Part shown: piece by piece, positions 1-9,648 of the stretch | Numbering within the stretch: the first letter of the stretch is position 1 | Layout of the letters: each line of letters starts with the position of its first letter | Source: Mercenaria mercenaria | Lineage: Eukaryota; Mollusca; Bivalvia; Venerida; Veneridae | Assembly: GCF_021730395.1 (NCBI RefSeq) | Contig: NC_069371.1 | Location: 48,556,001 to 48,620,000 of the forward strand | Direction of reading: 5' to 3' | Length of the DNA: 64,000 nucleotides | Notes under the pieces: generated by a model | Databases searched by the model: none | Told to the model about the DNA's origin: nothing | The model's input: only the letters and a program-made list of their open reading frames with translations | Translations under genes and position numbers: made by a program

Positions 1-786
1 GAAATGTTTCTGATGAGGAATTGAACCTAGACAAAAAGCTAACGAAACTAAGTTTATGGGCATAACATGTTGACACTAGTGTGTGTCCAAGTTTAAAAAT
101 AAGATTTTATGCAATGAATTTGTATTTACTAATGTGTTCTATGCTTAAAGTGCAACGCATTCTGCTATCCATTACGCAGTTGTTAGAACATTTAATCACG
201 GACATACCTATCAACAATCACATTAATTATTGTTCTGGCACAATTTGTCTCATATCATAAGTTTTGTAGAAACGTGCAGATATTCTGAATTATGCCGGAA
301 CAAGAAATACATTTACAGAAAAAGTGTTTAACTTTTTTCGATCCCTACAATCACACTCTGTCTGCAGCCCCACCAACCCATTAGAGCATGTAGACAAGTT
401 AGTGCTAGAACTTCATTTCACAAAATATTTTTCGCTACTGGAATGCCCAACCCCTATGTTCTGAGTGCTCTTTTCTATGACAGTTTGTATCGGGACTGCT
501 TCAAAAGATGAGTTTCCTATTAACTATGCCGATTTGCACTTACAAATCGTCACATCAGCGCGATACTGGATAACTGCATTTATATGAAGAAGCACTTATC
601 TATGATGATATGGTTAAATTATATATTATACCAGATTTATAGCACCCTTTTCATGATAAACACGTTCAAGGGCGCTTCACATAGCGCCAGGCGCAAATGC
701 AGCCACTAAGGGCGCTAAATTCATCATCTACTAATACAGACGACGAGCGATCAGACCAGAGGGACAGATTGAAACAACGCCTACAG

Positions 787-845
<59 letters not shown>

Positions 846-860
846 TATTTAAGACACAGG
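1..860. other. Non-coding flank
   Basis: I see no supported gene here. The stretch is AT-rich with stop codons in all frames. It ends in a (GA)n microsatellite at about 791-842, preceded by a short block at 660-720 with several GGCGC-type words. Part of an unclassified repeat is possible. Confidence 0.5.
791..842. repeat. (GA)n microsatellite
   Basis: An uninterrupted GA dinucleotide run of about 50 bases, directly visible. Confidence 0.95.
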
Positions 861-867
861 CCTGTCC

Positions 868-1050
868 GGTTAACTTAGCCTTGCTCTTTACAAACGAAAC
901 CGTCTTTCCTGGGAAGAACCAGTAGTAGTTAGGTGGGAGACACCCAAGAGCATCTCAGAAATTTCCATTGCCAGGACTTGTATTCCGGAACCCCGGACCT
1001 CTGGATTAACAGTCAAGCGTGTTGCCACTATACCATCGGGCCATCCATAT
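868..1050 (-). repeat. tRNA-derived SINE head (minus strand)
   Basis: On the minus strand a tRNA-like head reads GATGGCCCGATGGTATAGTG, followed by an anticodon-arm-like CTGTTAA (Asn GTT-like) and a B-box-like GGGGTTCCGGAA. This is the usual Pol III split-promoter arrangement of a tRNA-derived SINE. Acceptor-stem pairing is not maintained, so it is not a functional tRNA gene. Confidence 0.5.
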
Positions 1051-1337
1051 TTATAAAAGTCGATTCACTTCAATTGTAAATCATCAGGCTATATTCGACG
1101 AGGGACGATAAAAAATACCGAAAAAATCCCTGTAGACTTTACTCAGAAAACAAGTCCTTTGACTTTTACATACAGGATATGTAATCAATTTAAAATCTTA
1201 TAAATTACAGCGATGCTTTAAATTTTATTTTCAGATCGGTTGCTCTTGCTTGATTTGCTTGATTGTCTTTTTTTTCAATCGTGCACATACTAGTATCAGT
1301 GCATATGTGCTTGATAATAGTGTAAATATCATAGACC

Positions 1338-1605
1338 CGCCTGCTTAGCTCATAGGGAGAGCACCCATCTACGGATCGCGGGGTCGTGAGTTCGATCCTC
1401 GGGCTGACCGTATGTTCTCCAGGACGATTTGATAAAAAACATTCGTCCTCCACCTCTGATTCATCTGTAGAAGTTTGCAGTTACTTGCGGAGAACAGGTT
1501 TGTACTAGTACAGAATCCAGAAACACTGGTTAGGTTAACTGACCGCCGTTACAGAACTGAAATACGGTTGAAAAACGGCATTAAACCCAAAACAAACAAA
1601 CAAGT
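1338..1605 (+). repeat. tRNA-derived SINE (family S1), full length
   Basis: The head carries an A-box-like GCTTAGCTCATAGGGAGAGC and a B-box GTTCGATCC. A family-specific body follows (ACCTCTGATTCAT, TACTTGCGGAGAACAGG, GAATCCAG), with the conserved end AACGGCATTAAACCC and an (AAAC)n tail. The same body recurs at 13835, 15784 and, inverted, at 7343 and 37015, so it is a dispersed SINE family. Confidence 0.85.
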
Positions 1606-1609
1606 ATCC

Positions 1610-3020
1610 TAGAGCACAAGTGATTTTAAGTTATCGTCCCCAACCACTTGTCAAGGGAGGCTCAAAAGTCGGAGAGATCCTCTCTATATCTCTAAAGGTG
1701 ACAAAACACATGCCACGTAAATCATAATCTGGCCTAAAACGCTCCAATACTGTGCTCTGCGCGTGTATAAGTAAAAAAGTGAAATTTTACATTCAACCGA
1801 CTGTTTCTATTGGTATTTGGTTTCAACAAAAATTTGTATCTCGACTGACTAAAGCAACATCGAATACAGGATGTCTATTATGTTTAAAGTGTAGAGATAT
1901 CAATTCGCAAAAAAAATTATTTAAATTATCTCTAGGAAACACAGATCAAACTTCAACATCAGCGCTAATGTGTATGTTTAAACCTTCTAGCCTTCTGGCG
2001 GCAAGTTATTTTGCCTTTGCGACCAGTCCATTTTAGAAATTTAGTAGGGCAGTGGTAAAACAAGGCCAATAAGAATTGAATCCTTCACATTGTTTACTAT
2101 ACAGTTTGGGACTACAGTATGGGATTTTGGTCAGTAAAAAAATTCGCGTGCTGTCCATCAGCTTAAAACAATAGGTAAAGAATTTTTCAAACCGGTTAAA
2201 CGATGCGTCGTGCATTTGACCCAATTATACAATACCAAACTTAACCCCTTATGAAAAAGGTGGGGTTCATATTAGTCCAGTTTTGAATACTGTTTGTGTG
2301 CCGAGACTGACCTTCTATTTACTAGACAAGAAAAACAGGTCTAATTCCCACCATCAGTAAACCTGTTAAAGTCGATACTTGTAAATTCTACCCGATCATT
2401 ATGTTCGAATCCCCGCGATGGCGGAATTAGACCATGTTCTCCGCAATTCCTTTGCAAGCCGCAAAATCTAGTAAGAAATTCAGTAAGCTGTCAACGTGCA
2501 TTACAAGGAATCAGTGATAGTGACCAGCATCTTGCAATACAATATTAGTAGGCTCGATTCGAAAATAATGTTACCGTTAGAAATAAATGTCAACTAAAAA
2601 GATATTTTTTAATAAATTTATAATGGTAATGAAACAATTGTATATTATTCCATCGATGTTTGGATGTCTTCCTTTGGTATCAATTCTAAAGGCGTCGTCG
2701 CCACTACCTCAAAGAAATGTTTTTAACTGCCGCCTCCAAACACATGTGAATTAAATGTCTATTGTCAAAATCCAAAATTATGCTTCAAGTTCATTTCAAA
2801 TTATAAACCATACTGAATAGCATGATACAATCTCCCATACAGAGTTTTCGTTCTTCTACTTCCTTTTCTGTAATAGACCGATATGCCTTGTTACTCACCC
2901 CTAGTTTAAATATTTGTAAAACATTAGTTTTGTCGGGAACCAGGCTATTTCTGTAGCAGAAAGTAAAGTGAAGAACGACAACTTTGTTGAACAGATTGAA
3001 CATGATGATTTAACGTTATA
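1610..3020. other. Intergenic region with repeat fragments
   Basis: No gene is supported. A short MITE-B-like remnant lies near 1980-2056 (CTTTGCGACCAGTC and TTAGTAGGGCAGTGGT). A possible degenerate SINE fragment with a B-box-like GTTCGAATCCCC lies near 2400. The segment up to 3027 should hold the 3' UTR of the minus-strand CD225 gene, but I could not place its polyadenylation signal. Confidence 0.45.
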
Positions 3021-3027
3021 GATTGTC

Positions 3028-6000
3028 TCAACAGTAATCGCAGTCGCCGTTGATACAGCACGTGGACGTGGACGATGTAAGTACGACTCCGTATAGAATC
3101 CCTATGAATACAACAAGTACGACCACAGTAATGATGCCGATGACGTAGCTGATTCGCACCATTTGTCGGGCTTGGTTTGCTGCTGACCTCGCCGCCGCAA
3201 GGTCACCACGTGCAAGTGCGTCACGTGACTGAAATGTAATGAAGATTAATTAATATAAGTACTTGGTACCTTCGGTTTGACTGTTGATTCTTTTTAATAT
3301 CGGAATTCTATATTGTGCATTAAAGTGTGAGTTATGCTATTCATCGGTTAGGTGTGTTGTATGAAGTTTTATATCTTCAGGTGCTTTGACGTAAACGACA
3401 GTTTTCATTTTCATCACTCTATCCTATGACAAGCATCACCTCCAAACCTTTCATAATAACAAGACCAAAATACAGGCTATTACACACGGTTGGTGTGCTT
3501 TAAGGCGATAGTGGCATACTAGAAGAGGTATTCGCAAGAGGGCTTCAGTCCGATGGCCAATACTGGTCTGTATGACAATATGGGCTTAAGATACATCAGC
3601 ACTGTTTTATAACCTTTTATAGCATGCATTACCTCTATTGCTTTCATAATAACAATAAGACATGTAGCCATGAAGAAATATCAGCACTGTATATCTAATG
3701 ACTAGCATTAACCCCCCCCCCCCCCCCCCCACACACACACACAAAGCTATGAAATAAGAATCAGACGTGTAGCTAAATAGCAACTTGAGCTTTGCATCGT
3801 ATAACTGACGTATAGTCGTGGCTTTCATAATTACATTCAAACATGTAGTCCAGAAGCAGCTTGAATATTAAACAATATGACTTGCAATCATGAATGCCTC
3901 TAAGGCTGTTCGAACTTTTAACTGGCTGTTAAACTGACCGCCTGTTATATTTTGATTTGAAATATTAGCCATGTTGGGAGCCACCAGTATGTTTTAATTT
4001 TACTGTAAAGATGTTTTAGTGTTCATAACTTTTAAATCGTACATAAGTTTTCTAAAATGTCGAAATATGACCCTAAAACATAATCGACCGTTAGCTTAAT
4101 CACCTGTTAAAGTTTCGAACAATTAGGCCCAAACATCATAGCCAAGTTGCAATATCAACCCTTAATGATATGACCGGATTTACCTCCGAGGCTTTCATAA
4201 TGGCGATCAGACCCGTAGGCCAGAAGCAATATAAACAAGCATATGATCGGCGTTACCTCCGAGGATTTCATAATGGCGATCAGACCCGTAGGCCAGAAGC
4301 AAAATAAACAATCATATTATCGGCGTTACCTCAGAGGCTTTCATAATGGCGACCAGACCCGTAGGCCAGAAGCAATATAAACAATCGTATGATCGGCGTT
4401 ACCTCCGAGGCTTTCCTAATGGCGATCAGACCCGTAGGCCAGAAGCAACAAACAATGATATGATCGGCGTTACCTCAGAGGCTTTCATAATGGCGATCAG
4501 ACCCGTAGGCCAGAAGAAATATAAACAAGCATATAACAGGCGTTACCTCAGAGGCTTTCATAATGGCGATCAGACCCGTAGGCCAGAAGCAATATAAACA
4601 ATCATATGATCGGCGTTACCTCCGAGGCTTTCATAATGGCGATCAGACCCGTAGGCCAGAAGCAATATAAACAATCATATGATCGGCGTTACCTCCGAGG
4701 CTTTCATAATGGCGATCAGACCCGCAGACCAGAAGCAATACAAACACTTAATGATATGACAGGCGTTACCTCCGAGGCTTTCATAATGGCGATCAGACCC
4801 GTAGGCCAGAAGCAATACAAACATTTAATGATATAACAGGCGTTGCCTTTGAGGCTTTCATAATTGCGATCAGACCCGTAAGTCGGAAGCAATACAAAGA
4901 TTTAATGATATGACAGGCGTTACCTCTGAGGCTTTCATAATGGCGATCAGACCCGTAGGCCGGAAGCAATACAAACACTTAATGATATGACAGGCGTTAC
5001 CTCCGAGGCTTTCATAATGGCGATCAGACCAGTAGGCCGGAAGCAATATAAACACTTAATGATATGACAGGCGTTACCTCCAAGGCTTTCATAATGGCGA
5101 TCAGACCCGTAGGCCGGAAGTAATACAAACACTTAATGATATGACAGGCGTTACCTCCGAGGCTTTCATAATGGCGATCAGACCCGTAGGCCGGAATCAA
5201 TACAAACACTTAATGATATGACAGGCGTTACCTCCGAGGCTTTCATAATGGCGATCAGACCAGTAGGCCAGAAGCAGCATAAGCATGCTATCCAAGCTTG
5301 TGTCGAGTAGTCCACAGGCGCTGGTTCATGATACACATTGCCTCCACCAACTTGAGCTACCTGTTAACATATTATGAAAGTTAACTTTCAATGACAGCAG
5401 GTAAAATGTCAAAAGATATATATAAAAAACATTTTGTATGAATATGTTAAACTATATTTATTTTTCTTTGCCATAAAATGCTTGTGAAACTGCTTGCACT
5501 CACTAACACAATTCCCTACATTGATTTTTTTTCCATTTTTTTTTTCATTTGAGTGGTAAACAACAAGTGCATGCAACTTTCTTGGAGAACTATATTTTAA
5601 ACTTTATAGCGCGAAAATGATAGTAATGAAATCTGTAAGAAGTTTTATAGTTATTGTAATTATATTAGAACTAAAACATAAAGGCAAAATGTTCTTAAAT
5701 ACCACTATATTATTCATGGTGTGTTGTTGTCCAACAAAATAGCCCGGTTGAGGAGGATACCCTGGTTGAGGAGGATACGCTGGTTGCTGTGGGCTTGAGA
5801 AACCATAGTTTGTCTGTCCAGCTACAGGATTCTGCATGGAGTGCTGCTCGAACCCCGCTCCTGTACCTGGGTAGGGTGGAGGATTTCCTATAAACAAGAA
5901 CATTGTTGATTTTGGATACTATCATAAAATTATATAAAAGTTAATAATAACTGGTATTAGATACATCATTGACAATAGTAATATATGTAATTGAATAGTT

Positions 6001-6412
6001 ATGCATGCTCACGTTCTTTAGAGATAACACTTTTACCCTATCAAATTTCTAAGAAAGATTCGTCCACCATTCAATTTGGGCAGTGCCACCTGTTTATCAA
6101 AGGGGTGTTCAATGAAAATTTACTATAGGTGAATAGCAGCAATGCAAACCATGATCAGCCTGAACGGACTCGCAGGCTGATCATGGTCTGCACTGGTCTC
6201 AAAGGCAGAATCACTTGCCCCAGCAGAAGAAAATTATTATTATTCAATGAAAATGCCATTAAAGGTTTCCAGGGACTCCTCGGAAATACCTTAAATGATA
6301 CAATACGGCGTGTAATAGACATAGTTTAAACATAAATATCTAACACAGCGCCATCTTTTAAATTTGCAATTAACAAAAATACACTTTGGACCAAGTTGAC
6401 CGTTTTATTATA

Positions 6413-6453
<41 letters not shown>

Positions 6454-6838
6454 CCTGAAATCCTACAAATTCAATTATTATAAGAACTACTGACTTCAAG
6501 TTTTGCGAGCGAGGCGAGCCGACAAGTGTAGATAAAATGTCTAAATCTCGATATTACACTATAAAAAGTGTACACTCGATGGATTAAAAAAGGGCGCGCA
6601 CCGTCTGCGCCCCACCCCTTGGAACCACCCAGGTCGGTAACTCAGATAGTGCTAAATTAATACACTACTAAATTCCGTCCCATCAAACTGACTATGAAGA
6701 CGTTAAACCCGAACACACACATTCGCAAACTGACTAGCACACACAAAGTAGTATACGAATCATTTAAATCCAGAATCATAAAAACCTATACATGATTTAA
6801 CATAATAAATATAAATGTATCATACCTTTGTCTGCCAT
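3028..6838 (-). CDS. CD225/dispanin family proline-rich transmembrane protein, gene 1 (175 aa, 4 exons)
   Basis: Coding exons on the minus strand are 6838-6826, 5887-5703, 5360-5232 and 3228-3028. All junctions are GT-AG and the phases agree (13+185+129+201 nt = 175 codons plus TGA). The product starts MADKGNPPPYPG, so a PPxY motif lies at residues 7-10; PPxY motifs in related IFITM proteins recruit NEDD4-type ligases. Residues 11-66 are Gln/Pro/Tyr-rich and contain a duplicated YPPQPG unit. Exon 3 encodes the first CD225 half, with a juxtamembrane Cys cluster (ACLCC, about 91-95) and WPTGLIAIMKASE. Exon 4 encodes SRDALARGDL, a basic loop, one strong transmembrane helix (about 135-159) and a Cys-rich tail (CCINGDCDYC). 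Family members are small tail-anchored or re-entrant membrane proteins of endosomes or plasma membrane; the specific role here is unknown. Intron 3 carries the exon-derived minisatellite. The fold and family call is strong, but orthology to a named vertebrate gene is not claimed. Confidence 0.9.
3430..4180 (-). repeat. Degenerate copies of the CD225-exon minisatellite
   Basis: Diverged units are recognisable by CACCTCCAAACCTTTCATAA near 3435, TACCTCTATTGCTTTCATAA near 3630, GTGGCTTTCATAATTACATT near 3820 and a partial unit near 3890. Each resembles the CTCCGAGGCTTTCATAATGG core of the regular array next door. They look like older units of the same expansion. A (C)n(AC)n run at 3714-3742 interrupts them. 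Confidence 0.6.
3714..3742. repeat. (C)n followed by (AC)n
   Basis: A run of about 17 C followed by an AC dinucleotide run, directly visible. Confidence 0.9.
4180..5231 (-). repeat. 74-77 bp minisatellite made of CD225 exon 3' end plus splice donor (about 14 copies)
   Basis: The array lies directly downstream, in the sense of transcription, of exon 3 of CD225 gene 1. Each unit holds about 43 nt matching the exon 3 terminus (coding for CFxPTGLIAIMKASE) followed by about 34 nt of intron starting with the donor GTAACGCC. Unit cores (ACCTCCGAGGCTTTCATAAT on the plus strand) start near 4180, 4250, 4326, 4398, 4467, 4542, 4613, 4688, 4764, 4842, 4919, 4996, 5073 and 5150. The genuine exon end is at 5232. 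Units nearest the exon are exactly 77 bp apart and nearly identical. More distant units are 70-76 bp apart and carry a different linker (AATCATATGATCGG in place of CTTAATGATATGACAGG). Short open frames arise in both strands as a by-product. Confidence 0.92.
6028..6222 (-). mobile_element. MITE-B copy in intron 1 of CD225 gene 1
   Basis: Carries the family words CACCATTCAATTTGGGCAGT, AAAGGGGTGTTCA, CATGATCAGCCTG, GGCTGATCATGGTCTGCA and AAAGGCAGAATCA. The inner arms form an inverted repeat of GATCAGCCTG/CAGGCTGATC, as in the copies at 10198, 11278, 26504 and 31630. There is no coding capacity. It is probably a non-autonomous DNA element. Confidence 0.6.
6409..6452. repeat. (ATT)n microsatellite
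   Basis: A trinucleotide run of about 14 units, directly visible. Confidence 0.95.
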
Positions 6839-7342
6839 ATTTTCCTTCCAACTGTGTATTATACTAAATGATAATAAATGATAACCTGATTTGAAAGTCG
6901 TTATCAAAAAATAAATGACACAATCGTGGTCATGTGATGTGTAAATTAAATAAACAGTAGGGGACTAACGCTTGGTTGTGAAACAGTGTTTATTTACTGA
7001 TGTTAATTTGTTTTAAAATGTTCATTTGACCTTGAATAAAGTTAATTAAGTCTAAAATATTCCAAAACACATAGCTACTCAAGTTAAATTTCCTTAGTTT
7101 CTCTTTGCGTTTTTTTGTTGTTTCTTTTTTTTTTTTCAAAAAAAAAAAACAATCAATTTTTCATAGCTAAAATATTGTCATGTAGGACTAACTATAGCTG
7201 TCCAACAGCGCTCGCGTGCCAATAGCAACGCCCGTCTTGAATACCACCAAGTTCTATTAAAGTTTAGTACCAAAATCATAAGGCCGAGAAATGCGACCGA
7301 GTTCCCCTGGTTCGTTGGAAAAGATACATGCGATTTGTCACT

Positions 7343-7545
7343 GGCTGTTTGGGTTTAACGCCGTTTTTCAACAATATTTCAATTATGTAACGTCGGGCAG
7401 TGTTCCTGGATTCTGTACCAGAACAAACCAGTTCTACGCAAATAGCTACAACTTCCCAACATGAATCAGAGGTGGAGGACGAACGGTTTCGGGCACAATG
7501 TTGTTGTTTTTTTATCAATTCGTCACAGAGAACATACGCTGGTAT
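7343..7545 (-). repeat. tRNA-derived SINE (family S1), minus strand, 5'-truncated
   Basis: Reverse complement of the S1 body and tail: TTTGGGTTTAACGCCGTTTT at the 3' end, then GTTCCTGGATTCTGTACCAG, then ATGAATCAGAGGTGGAGGAC. The tRNA-like head is missing or unrecognisable beyond about 7545. Confidence 0.8.
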
Positions 7546-7599
7546 CTCCCTTTCTTGGCACTCGGCACTGAAAGTGTTGTACCAGGAGGTAAAATTAGC

Positions 7600-7716
7600 A
7601 TAGACCTGTAAGTATCTGTTACTGGGTACCTAGTTTGTCGCACAAGAGCTTATAATAGCTCGAGTTGTATGTTGGATTCTATGCGACGTTAAATAAAGCT
7701 TACCTTTACCTTTAAG
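7600..7716 (+). repeat. Possible retroposon 3' end
   Basis: Ends in GCGACGTTAAATAAAGCTTA followed by a short (CCTTTA)n-like run, which resembles the microsatellite tail of non-LTR elements and SINEs. There is no coding sequence. The family is not identified. Confidence 0.3.
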
Positions 7717-7838
7717 CGATCGTGCAATGAGAGACTATAAGTCACATCACACAACACACATGTGATATAGAATTAATATGAGCATTTCAGTGGGAGTTTT
7801 TATTTTTTCCATGCTATAAACATAGACGAAAACTGTAG

Positions 7839-9214
7839 CAAAAAGAAATAAATAAAATAAAGGATACTACTATGTGTACCTTAATCTATCTGCAATATTT
7901 TTTGAAAATATCATAAAAAAAGTGTTGCTTACTTATCGAGATATCGACATGCACAGAAAGTGTGGTAACGAAGACCGCCGCACGTCACTGACGTTATTGA
8001 CGTTAGAAATCGATACGTTTGTCAATAGCCAATAATATACAATTATCGACTTTTTCATAGGTTGATGAAAAAGTCAATAATTGTTTTATTACATGAATAA
8101 ATGTATAGTCAGTCTTGTTATTACAATTGTATCTTTAATAAAGAAATAAGGAATAAATTTAGACCAAATCAGGTTGATATTGGTTTTCCAAGCACCTACT
8201 TCGATCTATTTTTATTTTCGTACTATTTATAACCCCAAGATAAGTTGATATGATATGTACTCATTACTTTTCGAACCGTTTTCAGCCAATCAGAGAAACA
8301 ATAGAATACAATCATGTAATAACAAGTCTTATAGCACTATAAAACCAACTTTCTACTACCAATATGTCACTGAAGTACTGAAGGACATAACTACACCATT
8401 ATCATTTCATATGAGTTGGTGTTGTGTTGTTTTGGTGTCAATTGGTGATTGTATATATTTGTTTTGTTGTTTTTACTATTCATGAAATTAACGCTATTTT
8501 TGCGTGCGGAAAAATGTCGTTAGGTGCAAAAAGAAATAAATAAAATAAAGGATACTTCTATGTGTACCTTAATCTATCTGCAATATTTTTTGAAAATATC
8601 ATAAAAAAAAGTGTTGCTTACTTATCGAGATATCGACATGCACAGAAAGTGTGGTAACGAAGACCGCCGCACGTCACTGACGTTATTGACGTTAGAAATC
8701 GATACGTTTGTCAATAGCCAATAATATACAATTATCGACTTTTTCATAGGTTGGTGAAAAAGTCAATAATTGTTTTATTACATGAATAAATGTATAGTCA
8801 GTCTTGTTATTACAATTGTATCTTTAATAAAGAAATAAGGAATAAATTTAGACCAAATCAGGTTGATATTGGTTTTCCAAGCACCTACTTCGATCTATTT
8901 TTATTTTCGTACTATTTATAACCCAAGATAAGTTGATATGATATGTACTCATTACTTTTCGAACCGTTTTCAGCCAATCAGAGAAACAATAGAATACAGT
9001 CATGTAATAACAAGTCTTATAGCACTATAAAACCAACTTTCTACTGCCAATATGTCACTGAAGTACTGAAGGACATAACTACACCATTATCATTTCATAT
9101 GAGTTGGTGTTGTGTTGTTTTGGTGTCAATTGGTGATTGTATATATTTGTTTTGTTGTTTTTACTATTCATGAAATTAACGCTATTTTTGCGTGCGGAAA
9201 AATGTCGTTAGGTG
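7839..9214. repeat. 688-bp tandem duplication (two copies)
   Basis: Copy 1 is about 7839-8526 and copy 2 about 8527-9214. They are nearly identical by eye, with roughly seven to ten differences, which suggests a recent event. Both junctions carry GCAAAAAGAAAT-like sequence, consistent with microhomology. Each copy holds an imperfect palindrome (TCGACTTTTTCATAGG against TGATGAAAAAGTC) near 8050 and 8738. A 76-codon open frame appears in both copies but resembles no known protein. Confidence 0.93.
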
Positions 9215-9648
9215 TAAAATTTGAAGTTCTATATATGTAAAACGAGACAGCCCTAAATATAATAGTTATCCGTGTAACCACAATTGAATTAGCTTTCATC
9301 TTGGATCTAATTTCTATAATAATACAACGATGAATAAATGCATAATGGGCGAAATGACATTATTTCTGGACCAACCCTCGTATATGAGAAAAACAATTAT
9401 CAGAAGTAAACAGTTAACAAAATATTTTTCATACTTAGTAATTCTTTGTGAAATAACTTTTTTGAGATACATGCAACACAAAATTTTACTCCTTTAAAAT
9501 TTTTATGCATAATTTTTACAAAATTAAGAGTCATAACTCTGGTCTGTGTAAAAACCTTCTGTCAACACCAGGTGCATAAATTAGTGTATTTTACGTTCGT
9601 AACGAAAAATTGGAACAGTCACATTAAAGACAATGTCATCAAGAGCTT
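9215..9648. other. Short AT-rich spacer and 3' flank of CD225 gene 2
   Basis: No open frame is worth calling. The part nearest 9648 should contain the 3' UTR of the minus-strand CD225 gene 2. I see no convincing polyadenylation signal. Confidence 0.4.

Noticed and set aside
4346-4836. Plus-strand open frames of 76-83 codons with repeated RYLRGFHNGDQTRRPEA
   Set aside because: They are the antisense of the exon-derived minisatellite. Their repeats follow the DNA unit and there is no independent coding signal.
4793-5209. Series of 61-codon minus-strand frames in the array
   Set aside because: Each is a read-through of exon-like unit pieces that ends at the same TGA. They lack an acceptor or start context and are by-products of the array.
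4180-5231. CRISPR-like appearance of regular repeats
   Set aside because: The units are contiguous, with no unique spacers, and the DNA is eukaryotic and exon-derived.
8255-9173. Two identical 76-codon plus-strand frames
   Set aside because: They exist twice only because the 688-bp segment is duplicated. There is no recognisable domain or signal of coding.
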